DNA of 11,950 bases from an uncultured Clostridium sp. (GTDB lineage Bacteria > Bacillota > Clostridia > Lachnospirales > Lachnospiraceae), in assembly GCA_900544905.1 (NCBI GenBank), contig UQXF01000094.1, forward strand, positions 1 to 11,950, in the 5' to 3' direction. Below, one piece after another: positions 6,101 through 11,950 of this stretch. Position 1 is the first letter of the stretch. Each line of letters opens with the position of its first letter. Below the pieces are notes generated by a model. That model saw only the letters and a list, made by a program, of their open reading frames with translations, was not told the origin of the DNA and ran no database searches. Position numbers and translations under genes: made by a program.

Positions 6101-7210
6101 TTATTTTTTTCCGTTTTCAGTAGAGTCTTTTGCCTTCTCCTGGCTTAATAATGCTGTTCCGGCTGCCTCCTCTGGCTTTTCCACATCCACAGTATGCACT
6201 GCTGCCTCCTTCAGCTCCTTCTTCTTTCTTTTCCGTCTTATCAATCTCCGGATTATTTTAACAATGACCAGAATAACTACCGCCCAGATTACCAGATACG
6301 GAAGTGACACGACCAGCCATACAATAAAATCTGTGAAACCGTTCCGGATATTCCGGAGAGAGGTTTTCAGTCCGGTGGAAATTCTGGAGAAAAGGGAGCT
6401 GTCATCCACCTCCACCGTATAATTTACCTCCTCCAGAACAATATTCACTGTACTATAGGAAATCAAATCATCATAAAGCTTCTTCTGGGATTCGTAATTT
6501 TCCAGCTCATACCGTACCTCCGTGAGCCGTTCTTCCAGCGCTATTATATTCTCCAGGCTGTCCGCCTTTTCCAGCAGTGTATTCAGCCGCTCCTGCTCGG
6601 TTTTCAGGGAGGCAATTCTGCTTTCGGTATCCGTATACTGCAAGGTCACATCCTCTGCCGACTCCGATTGGCGGATTACTGTGCCAAGACTTCCCAGCTG
6701 CCCTGCAAATTCATCACTGGAATCCGCCGGTATTCTGGCTGTCAGGTTCAATGTCCGGTATACGGTTCCCTGTATCTCGGAAGAGGAAATGTAGCCCTCA
6801 TACCGGTTAACCAGTTCCTTCAGATAGCTGTAAGCATCATCAAAGGTTTCCGTCTCGTAATCATAATAATACCGCTTGATAATTTTCTGACTGTCATTTA
6901 TCTTTGCTGCGGACGACTGCGCCCCGGTACTGTCGGAAGCTGCTTTCTCCTCCGCCAATTCAGCTGATTCTTCATAGGTATCCATATTGCTCGATACCCC
7001 TTCATCCACAGCATTATCCTGCAATCCATATTCAGCAGACTGGGCTCCATATGCTGCCTCTGTGCTCTCATAATCCGACTTGGTCTTTGAATCACTGAAT
7101 GAATTTCTACCACACCCCGTTATGCTTCCACACAAAATAGAAACAATTACCGCCCCTAACAACATTTTTTCTGTCATTTTTTTCATTTTGCCGTACCTTT
7201 CCCTTTTCAT
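6101..7210 (-). CDS. DUF4349 domain lipoprotein
   Basis: A surface-anchored membrane protein of 369 residues with unknown biochemical role. It has a lipoprotein signal with lipobox SITGC (C33), then an acidic Ser/Glu/Ala/Tyr-rich low-complexity region (about 35-105). The DUF4349 core (about 107-265) follows, from SQKIIKRYYYDYETETFDDA and GYISSSEIQG to a coiled coil at about 192-248 and SYSTVNIVLEEV. A membrane helix at about 294-320 is followed by a strongly basic stop (RRLIRRKRKKK) and a 35-residue cytoplasmic tail. The protein thus appears tethered by both lipid and helix. The first ATG (7210) has GGAGG seven bases upstream; a second ATG at residue 9 with AAAGG upstream is also possible. 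It is the first gene of the leftward era cluster; the link to era is positional only. Confidence 0.9.
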   Translation of the reverse strand: MKRERYGKMKKMTEKMLLGAVIVSILCGSITGCGRNSFSDSKTKSDYESTEAAYGAQSAEYGLQDNAVDEGVSSNMDTYEESAELAEEKAASDSTGAQSSAAKINDSQKIIKRYYYDYETETFDDAYSYLKELVNRYEGYISSSEIQGTVYRTLNLTARIPADSSDEFAGQLGSLGTVIRQSESAEDVTLQYTDTESRIASLKTEQERLNTLLEKADSLENIIALEERLTEVRYELENYESQKKLYDDLISYSTVNIVLEEVNYTVEVDDSSLFSRISTGLKTSLRNIRNGFTDFIVWLVVSLPYLVIWAVVILVIVKIIRRLIRRKRKKKELKEAAVHTVDVEKPEEAAGTALLSQEKAKDSTENGKK

Positions 7211-7268
7211 CTTACTTCCTCCATTTCCATCCTATCTTTTTACTCAGCTCACACAGATATCTATCAGC

Positions 7269-7320
7269 AGCCTGCTTACCTATACACGACAGGCTTATCA
7301 TATAGGTGGAAATTTTCCAC
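7269..7320. promoter_or_regulatory. Inverted repeats in the leader of the DUF4349-era cluster
   Basis: The 128-base gap between the peptidase and the DUF4349 gene holds two inverted repeats. One is a 15-base palindrome GTGGAAA-T-TTTCCAC (7306-7320). The other is AGCCTG (7269-7274) / CAGGCT (7290-7295). A leftward -10-like TATGAT (7297-7302) lies just beyond the palindrome, but the base positions 17 upstream (TTTCTG) are a poor -35. The palindrome would sit in the promoter spacer, a usual operator position. I see no U-tract that would make either repeat a terminator. No regulator can be named. Confidence 0.4.
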
Positions 7321-7338
7321 AGAAATGTTGCAAAGTAT

Positions 7339-10248
7339 TTATACGAGATTTTTTATCTCGTTAAACAGATTTTGTTCTCTCTGTATCACATTTTCATCTC
7401 CTATGGCGCAGATGATACCCTTTTCTGTCACTGCCTTTATCAGTGGCGCCAGTCTCCTGATTTCTTCCACTCCGGCAGATAATACCTCATCCCTGTCCTT
7501 TTGCAGCTGTTCATCCGTCACTCCGGACAGATAGCACAAAAAGTCATATTCTCCCTCTGCCGACGGCACAAGAGGAGCATCTAACTTTGCAACAGCCCCG
7601 ATAATATACTTTAACATATCCCGGTCCGAGGCATCAAAGTGCTCTACATAATCCGCTGCATTTTTATATATCTCGTAGGTTCTTCCTAAATTCGGGTCCC
7701 GGTAGGATGTAAAATATGCATCTCCCAGCCTGTTAAAGTTACACATGGTTCCATAGGCGCCGCCTTTTACCCGGATATTAATCCACAGGTAATCATAGGC
7801 AAAAATCACCTGCAAAACATGAAGGGCACCGGTATATTCGTACCCCTTCTCCAGAAAATTGCCTGCTGTGGCTACATACTGCACCTTGCTGGCTGTTTTA
7901 AAGCCCTCATTTTTTATCTGTAAATCCAGCTTCTGCTCCACCACATCGGAGCGGTCATCATTCATATACTGCTTCACGGAGCGCAAAGATTCTGCCAGTG
8001 CCCCTGTTACATCCGACTGTCCGATATAAGAAATAATCAGATTTTCCGGCTTAGCCAGAGCATGCAGCGCTGCTTCCAGCTTACCGCAGATATCTCCGTA
8101 AACGGCGTCAAAATTCTTATATAAATTATTTACAAATTCGTAGAAGGAGACACCCTCCATAATCTCTTTCAGATATGCAGCTTTAGAGAAATAGGACATG
8201 GCACGGTTGACTGCTGTTGAATGTCCATTGTCCTGAATTCCCATTTTCATCTGGGAAACTAGCTCCGCCAATATCTCCTTCATTCTCTTCTTGTCTGTCA
8301 CATGGGAGGTGAATAAAATCTCCTCCATCAGCGAAAGTGCATCCGGAAGATTATCATCCAGTACCTTCGTCTTGATACTCATGCTTACCTTATAGTCTCC
8401 CAGTTCTTTTTTTACACTGAAGGAATTTAACTGCATTCCCACTCCGCCGGTCTTTAAGTCAATCTCGTTTGCCAAATCACCATAGCTGCGCTTATCGGTA
8501 TCCACTTCCTTATACAGTGCCGCCAGCAGGGATACATACGGAAGTAAATCCACCGGAACATGGTTCAGCATAAAATTATAGCTGACATAAGCGATTCCGT
8601 TAGTAAAGATATCATGGCACACCACCGGAATACCCTCTACAGACAGCTCTCTGTTTTTCAGATGAAGCGCCTCTTTTCCGATATCAGACAGCTCCAGCAG
8701 AGGAATGGTTTCCAGCTCCTCCGGTGCGGAAGGCTCGGACTGGTACTCCTCCAGCTCCTCCGTCTGGCGGATAATCGCCTTTACCTCATCCTCTGAAAGT
8801 CCTGCCTTAAATGCGGCAAGCTTCTCTGCAATCCTGGCATCATTTTCTTTGTTCAGCCCCTTCTTCGGCACAGCAGTCACAAAGGTCTTATGGGTATTGT
8901 CAAGCACATATTCCTTCAATATATTGACATAATAATCCGTCCCAATCTGTTTTTTCAAAAATTCAAATTCTTTATTGAACTTTAAATACATGAACGGCTC
9001 ATCTACATCATAGAGCCAGCTGTTAAACGCCTGGAGCCCATACATGAGACCCTTTGGATAACGTCCATAATTCGCCTCCTTCAGCTTAAACTCAAAATGA
9101 TTTAATGCCGCCTCTAACACTTTTCTCTCTATACCATTTTCAACAAGAGAAGCCAGCGTTTCCTCTATCACCTGAACAAACCGCGCCTTTTCTTCTTCCC
9201 TGCAGCCCTTTGCTACAATGGAGTAAACCGGCTGTTTGATTCCGTCATCATAGGAGCTGAACACATCATTGCTGATTCCTGCATCCACCAAAGCCTTCTT
9301 AACAGGGGCTCCCGGAACATCAATCAGCGCATAGTCAAGCATCATAAAAGCGAGATTCAGGGTACGATTTAAGCTGTTTCCCACTACCACATTATAGCTA
9401 AGGTAGGTGTTATCTGTCTCCTCCTCCGCATCTGCCAGCGGATAAGCCATTGTAATTTCCCTGGCATGCTTAAATGCCGGCTGTGTCTTAATTTCCGAAT
9501 CAATTTCCTGATAATCAAAATTCTGCAGATACTCCTCATCAATAAATGCAAGCTCTTTCTCTGCATTTACATCGCCATAGAGATAGATATAGCTGTTGGA
9601 GGGATGATAGAACTTTCTGTGAAAATCCAGAAACGCCTCGTAAGTCAAATCCGGAATTGCCTTCGGGTCTCCGCCGGAATCACAGCCATAGGTGGTATCC
9701 GGCAGCAAGGATTTCTGGATAGCCTGCATCAGCTGCTGCTCGGCAGAGGAATAGGCGCCCTTCATTTCGTTATAAACCACACCATTATAGGTAATCTCAT
9801 CCTCCTCCTGCTCTAAATGATAATGCCAGCCCTCCTGTTTCAAAATCTTATCATTGGAATAGGTGTTGGGATAAAACACCGCATCCAGATATACCTCCAT
9901 CAAATTACGGAAATCCTTGTCATTTACCGACGCCACCGGGTAAACTGTCTTATCCGGATAGGTCATGGCATTCAAAAATGTATTAAGGGAGCCCTTTGCC
10001 AGCTCCACAAAAGGGTCCTTTACCGGAAATTTTCTGGAACCACAGAGAACAGAATGCTCGGTGATATGCGGCACACCGGTATCATCTGACGGCGGGGTGC
10101 GGAAGCCAATGTTAAACACCTTATTCTTGTCATCATTTAAAACCAGCAGCACCTTTGCCTTTGTCCTGTCATGCTCTAACATATAGGCAGTACCGTTCAT
10201 CTCCTCTATTTCTTCTTCCTTTAACAATGTGTAGTTTTTGATATCCAA
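7339..10248 (-). CDS. M16C family zinc peptidase, PreP-like
   Basis: A large cytoplasmic metallopeptidase of 969 residues, the normal size for the M16C group (presequence protease PreP, falcilysin and bacterial homologues), which degrades oligopeptides inside a closed two-half chamber. The inverted zinc motif HITEH (61-65) supplies H61 and H65 as ligands and E64 as catalytic base; the third ligand is probably E161 in NGVVYNEMKGAY. SVLCGSRKFPVKDPF and LNAMTYPDKTVYP follow as in the family. The inactive C-terminal half keeps the substrate-clamping pattern RVKGGAYG (826-833). No signal peptide is present. The start is TTG at 10246-10248, supported by a perfect AGGAGG eight bases upstream; the next ATG is at residue 17, inside the conserved region. 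It has its own promoter and no clear terminator after it. Confidence 0.95.
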   Translation of the reverse strand: MDIKNYTLLKEEEIEEMNGTAYMLEHDRTKAKVLLVLNDDKNKVFNIGFRTPPSDDTGVPHITEHSVLCGSRKFPVKDPFVELAKGSLNTFLNAMTYPDKTVYPVASVNDKDFRNLMEVYLDAVFYPNTYSNDKILKQEGWHYHLEQEEDEITYNGVVYNEMKGAYSSAEQQLMQAIQKSLLPDTTYGCDSGGDPKAIPDLTYEAFLDFHRKFYHPSNSYIYLYGDVNAEKELAFIDEEYLQNFDYQEIDSEIKTQPAFKHAREITMAYPLADAEEETDNTYLSYNVVVGNSLNRTLNLAFMMLDYALIDVPGAPVKKALVDAGISNDVFSSYDDGIKQPVYSIVAKGCREEEKARFVQVIEETLASLVENGIERKVLEAALNHFEFKLKEANYGRYPKGLMYGLQAFNSWLYDVDEPFMYLKFNKEFEFLKKQIGTDYYVNILKEYVLDNTHKTFVTAVPKKGLNKENDARIAEKLAAFKAGLSEDEVKAIIRQTEELEEYQSEPSAPEELETIPLLELSDIGKEALHLKNRELSVEGIPVVCHDIFTNGIAYVSYNFMLNHVPVDLLPYVSLLAALYKEVDTDKRSYGDLANEIDLKTGGVGMQLNSFSVKKELGDYKVSMSIKTKVLDDNLPDALSLMEEILFTSHVTDKKRMKEILAELVSQMKMGIQDNGHSTAVNRAMSYFSKAAYLKEIMEGVSFYEFVNNLYKNFDAVYGDICGKLEAALHALAKPENLIISYIGQSDVTGALAESLRSVKQYMNDDRSDVVEQKLDLQIKNEGFKTASKVQYVATAGNFLEKGYEYTGALHVLQVIFAYDYLWINIRVKGGAYGTMCNFNRLGDAYFTSYRDPNLGRTYEIYKNAADYVEHFDASDRDMLKYIIGAVAKLDAPLVPSAEGEYDFLCYLSGVTDEQLQKDRDEVLSAGVEEIRRLAPLIKAVTEKGIICAIGDENVIQREQNLFNEIKNLV

Positions 10249-10320
10249 CGCTTTTACCTCCTGCTTCTATCTGATATTTAAATAATTTCCCTAATCATTT
10301 GTAATTATTTCCACTAACTT

Positions 10321-10349
10321 ACTATACCATTCATTGTGAAAAAAGTCAT
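10321..10349 (-). promoter_or_regulatory. Promoter of the M16C peptidase gene
   Basis: On the minus strand ATGACT (10344-10349) is followed after 17 bases by TATAGT (10321-10326), preceded by TGG, an extended -10 element that would compensate for the imperfect -35. It lies just downstream of the tRNA terminator and gives a leader of about 65 bases. Confidence 0.6.
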
Positions 10350-10379
10350 TCCTTTTCGGTTTTGTTTTTCCATTACATG

Positions 10380-10422
10380 AAAAAAAGTATCAGAAAGCCT
10401 TCTTCAAAGCTTTCTGATACTT
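10380..10422 (-). terminator. Rho-independent terminator of the tRNA unit
   Basis: On the minus strand a perfect 14-base stem AAGTATCAGAAAGC (10409-10422) / GCTTTCTGATACTT (10385-10398) with a 10-base loop runs into seven or more T residues (10380-10386). It lies 17 bases after tRNA-Met and separates the tRNA unit from the peptidase promoter. Confidence 0.95.
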
Positions 10423-10438
10423 CCCAAAATATTATGCA

Positions 10439-10512
10439 TAGCGGAAGGGAGATTTGAACTCTCGACACTACGGGTATGAACCGTATGCTCTAGCCAACTG
10501 AGCTATTCCGCC
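10439..10512 (-). tRNA. tRNA-Met (CAT), elongator type
   Basis: The 74-base cloverleaf has acceptor GGCGGAA/TTCCGCT (with G1-U72), D stem GCTC/GAGC, anticodon arm TACGG-TTCATAC-CCGTA, and T arm GAGAG-TTCAAAT-CTCCC. The anticodon is CAT. The body resembles the Bacillus elongator tRNA-Met (including the G1-U72 pair) rather than initiator or the lysidine-modified tRNA-Ile. The T stem has an A50-C64 mismatch. The discriminator is A, and CCA is not encoded (TGC follows). Confidence 0.95.
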
Positions 10513-10517
10513 ATAAA

Positions 10518-10590
10518 TGGAACCTACAGGGCTCGAACCTGTGACCCTCTGCTTGTAAGGCAGATGCTCTCCCAGCTGAGCTAAGATTCC
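10518..10590 (-). tRNA. tRNA-Val (TAC)
   Basis: The 73-base cloverleaf has acceptor GGAATCT/AGGTTCC, D stem GCTC/GAGC, anticodon arm TCTGC-CTTACAA-GCAGA with anticodon TAC, and a fully paired T arm ACAGG-TTCGAGC-CCTGT. The discriminator is A and CCA is not encoded. It is the first gene of a two-tRNA unit, five bases upstream of tRNA-Met. Confidence 0.97.
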
Positions 10591-10613
10591 ATTGTGCGTT
10601 TGACACGTGTTAC

Positions 10614-10642
10614 AGTATATAAAAAAGTAGAGGACTTGTCAA
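10614..10642 (-). promoter_or_regulatory. Strong promoter of the tRNA-Val-Met unit
   Basis: On the minus strand a perfect -35 TTGACA (10637-10642) is followed after 17 bases by TATACT (10614-10619). Transcription should begin near 10607, about 17 bases before tRNA-Val. An ACACGTGT palindrome (10603-10610) covers the start site. Confidence 0.88.
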
Positions 10643-10676
10643 GCACTTTTTTACAAAAAATTCTAATCCGAAATAT

Positions 10677-11828
10677 CTATACCGGCTTACTGTTGTCTGG
10701 AAGATTGCCCTGCATACTCTCCTTTTTCTTTGTGGCATTTCGCAGCAGCTTATAACAGGATGCTGCCACCGGCACTCCCAGCAGCATCCCCACAACGCCG
10801 CCAAGACCACTTCCGATAATAATGGCAGCCAGCACCCAGATTCCCGGAAGTCCAATCGAAGAGCCCACCACCTTCGGATAAATCAGGTTTCCCTCTACCT
10901 GCTGCAATATCACAAGGAAGATTAAAAATACAATCATCTGCTTTATGTCCACAGTGGCAATCATAAATGCCGCCAGAACCGCACCAATATAAGCGCCAAA
11001 AACCGGAATCAATGCTGTCAATCCTACCAGTGCCCCAATGGAACCGGCATATGGGAGCTTTAATATTGACATCCCAATGGTACACAGGGTTCCCAGAATC
11101 ACTGCCTCCGTCACCTGCCCCACAATAAAGCTGGAAAAGCATTCGTGCACAATTCCCAGTACATATATGGTTTTTTCATAAAACGCTGTCTTCATAAAGG
11201 CTTTCATCATCCGATTGAGCTTTGAGCCGATATCTTCCTTACAGGCTAACACATACAGGCTGAAAATCAGCCCGATTACCACATTGGTCACAGCGCCCAC
11301 AAAAGACCCCACAATCGTTGTTGCCGAGGTAAGGACACCCTTGGTTCCCGTCATCAGTCCCGCCGATACCTTATTAATAATATTTCCCCAGTCCAGCTCA
11401 ATATTCTGCAGCTGCTTTTGTAATGCTGGCAGCTCATCCGACTTCTTAATCAGAAACTGAATCACATTCTGTAAAACATCCGGTACATCCTTCGAGATAA
11501 CCACAAAGCATTCCACCACCTGTGGAATGACAAGATAAAGAACAAAGATTACAATTAAAATCAACAATGCAAGGGAAAGTACAATACAAACAGCCCTTCT
11601 CGATTTATTAATCCATTTATTCCGGCTCTTGGGAAAATAGATTTTTTCCAGCCGTACCATTAAAATATTCAGGACATATGCGATTATTCCTCCCAGTATC
11701 AGGGGATAAGCAACGGAAAACAGATTGCCTCCCCAACCCAAAATCACTTGAAAATGTATAACAATCAGGCATATTGCCGCAACAATCAATCCACACTGCG
11801 TAAACCGTTTTAAATCAAAATTTTTCAA
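10677..11828 (-). CDS. AI-2E family transporter
   Basis: Polytopic inner-membrane protein of the AI-2E (TqsA/YdiK/PerM) family, whose members have been linked to autoinducer-2 export or Na+/H+ exchange; the substrate here cannot be told. From the TTG start it has 383 residues. Numbering from that start, hydrophobic segments lie at about 12-28, 36-58, 78-103, 169-195, 235-256, 262-292 and 296-310, with a final pair near 328-357. The soluble loop between (about 110-160) is family-typical. Signature segments are LIPVFGAYIGAVLAA and QQVEGNLIYPKVVGSSIGLP. The start at 11828 (TTG) has GGGAGG seven bases upstream; the in-frame ATG at 11843 overlaps that ribosome binding site, so it is less likely. 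It has its own promoter; no clear terminator precedes the tRNA promoter downstream. Confidence 0.92.
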   Translation of the reverse strand: MKNFDLKRFTQCGLIVAAICLIVIHFQVILGWGGNLFSVAYPLILGGIIAYVLNILMVRLEKIYFPKSRNKWINKSRRAVCIVLSLALLILIVIFVLYLVIPQVVECFVVISKDVPDVLQNVIQFLIKKSDELPALQKQLQNIELDWGNIINKVSAGLMTGTKGVLTSATTIVGSFVGAVTNVVIGLIFSLYVLACKEDIGSKLNRMMKAFMKTAFYEKTIYVLGIVHECFSSFIVGQVTEAVILGTLCTIGMSILKLPYAGSIGALVGLTALIPVFGAYIGAVLAAFMIATVDIKQMIVFLIFLVILQQVEGNLIYPKVVGSSIGLPGIWVLAAIIIGSGLGGVVGMLLGVPVAASCYKLLRNATKKKESMQGNLPDNSKPV

Positions 11829-11865
11829 AATAAAACCTCCCATACTTCTTAATTAAAACAAGAAC

Positions 11866-11894
11866 AGTATACCGTATCAGGCAAAAAATTACAA
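11866..11894 (-). promoter_or_regulatory. Promoter of the AI-2E family gene
   Basis: On the minus strand TTGTAA (11889-11894) is followed after 17 bases by TATACT (11866-11871). The start would be near 11859, about 30 bases before the TTG start codon. The -35 box lies in one arm of the adjacent inverted repeat. Confidence 0.68.
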
Positions 11895-11918
11895 TCTTGA
11901 GTTTCCGCAAATTGTAAT
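11883..11918 (-). terminator. Possible terminator or operator stem-loop at right edge
   Basis: ATTACAAT (11888-11895) and ATTGTAAT (11911-11918) form an 8-base inverted repeat. A TTG/CAA extension past a one-base bulge lengthens the stem, and on the minus strand it is followed directly by six T residues (11883-11888). This has the shape of a rho-independent terminator for a leftward gene outside the window, although the stem is AT-rich. Because it overlaps the AI-2E promoter -35 box, it could instead be an operator. Confidence 0.4.
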
Positions 11919-11950
11919 CCAAAAATGAATATAGTTTTCCAAAGTGCCAA

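Noticed and set aside
10643..10660. A/T-rich TTTTTTGTAAAAAA as a terminator for the AI-2E gene
   Set aside because: The potential stem contains only A-T pairs and lacks a usable loop; it lies immediately upstream of the tRNA promoter and is better seen as an AT-rich promoter element.
10750..11142. 130-codon minus-strand frame inside the AI-2E family gene
   Set aside because: It is an alternative frame of a clear membrane protein gene, and its composition is that of a shadow frame.
1..11950. Search for CRISPR arrays, phage genes, insertion sequences, toxin-antitoxin or defence clusters
   Set aside because: All long frames are accounted for by housekeeping or membrane genes, and no repeat-spacer pattern or transposase was seen.

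Overview
The window looks like an ordinary chromosomal, mostly housekeeping segment of a low-to-moderate GC anaerobic Firmicute, most likely class Clostridia and plausibly Lachnospiraceae. This is inferred from gene content (era-recO-glycyl-tRNA synthetase order, DUF4349 lipoprotein, PreP-like M16C peptidase, AI-2E family permease, SH3b-NlpC/P60 hydrolase), strong AGGAGG-type ribosome binding sites, use of TTG starts and tRNAs without encoded CCA. I did not find an undescribed multi-gene system, phage, insertion sequence, CRISPR array or defence island.

Layout. Bases 1-43 are not genomic: they match the Illumina Nextera read-1 adapter with its i5 index, so the contig edge is contaminated. From 44 to 1096 (minus) runs a secreted cell-wall hydrolase with two SH3b domains, cut off at the start of its NlpC/P60 catalytic domain; the adapter supplies a false tail ending in LSLIHI and a false stop. 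A divergent 350-base spacer holds a strong promoter for this gene, an exact WalR-box-like direct repeat, and a promoter for the plus-strand gene 1447-2223, a soluble PocR-domain receptor with a very short chemoreceptor signalling hairpin. That is the only plus-strand gene, and it ends in a clear terminator.

From 2289 to 7210, five minus-strand genes read in the order DUF4349 lipoprotein, era, recO, small lipoprotein, glyQS. The era-recO-glycyl-tRNA synthetase core corresponds to the era-recO-glyQ-glyS order of Bacillus, but here the synthetase is the single-chain dimeric type and a lipoprotein gene with its own possible promoter sits in between. Era (16S rRNA/30S maturation), RecO (recombinational repair) and GlyQS (tRNA charging) are unrelated by pathway but commonly linked in Firmicutes.

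Further upstream on the minus strand are a 969-residue M16C zinc peptidase with a TTG start and its own promoter (7339-10248), a two-gene tRNA unit (Val-TAC then Met-CAT) with an excellent promoter and terminator, and an AI-2E family membrane protein (10677-11828, TTG start) with its own promoter. That promoter overlaps a stem-loop which may terminate a gene lying beyond the right edge.
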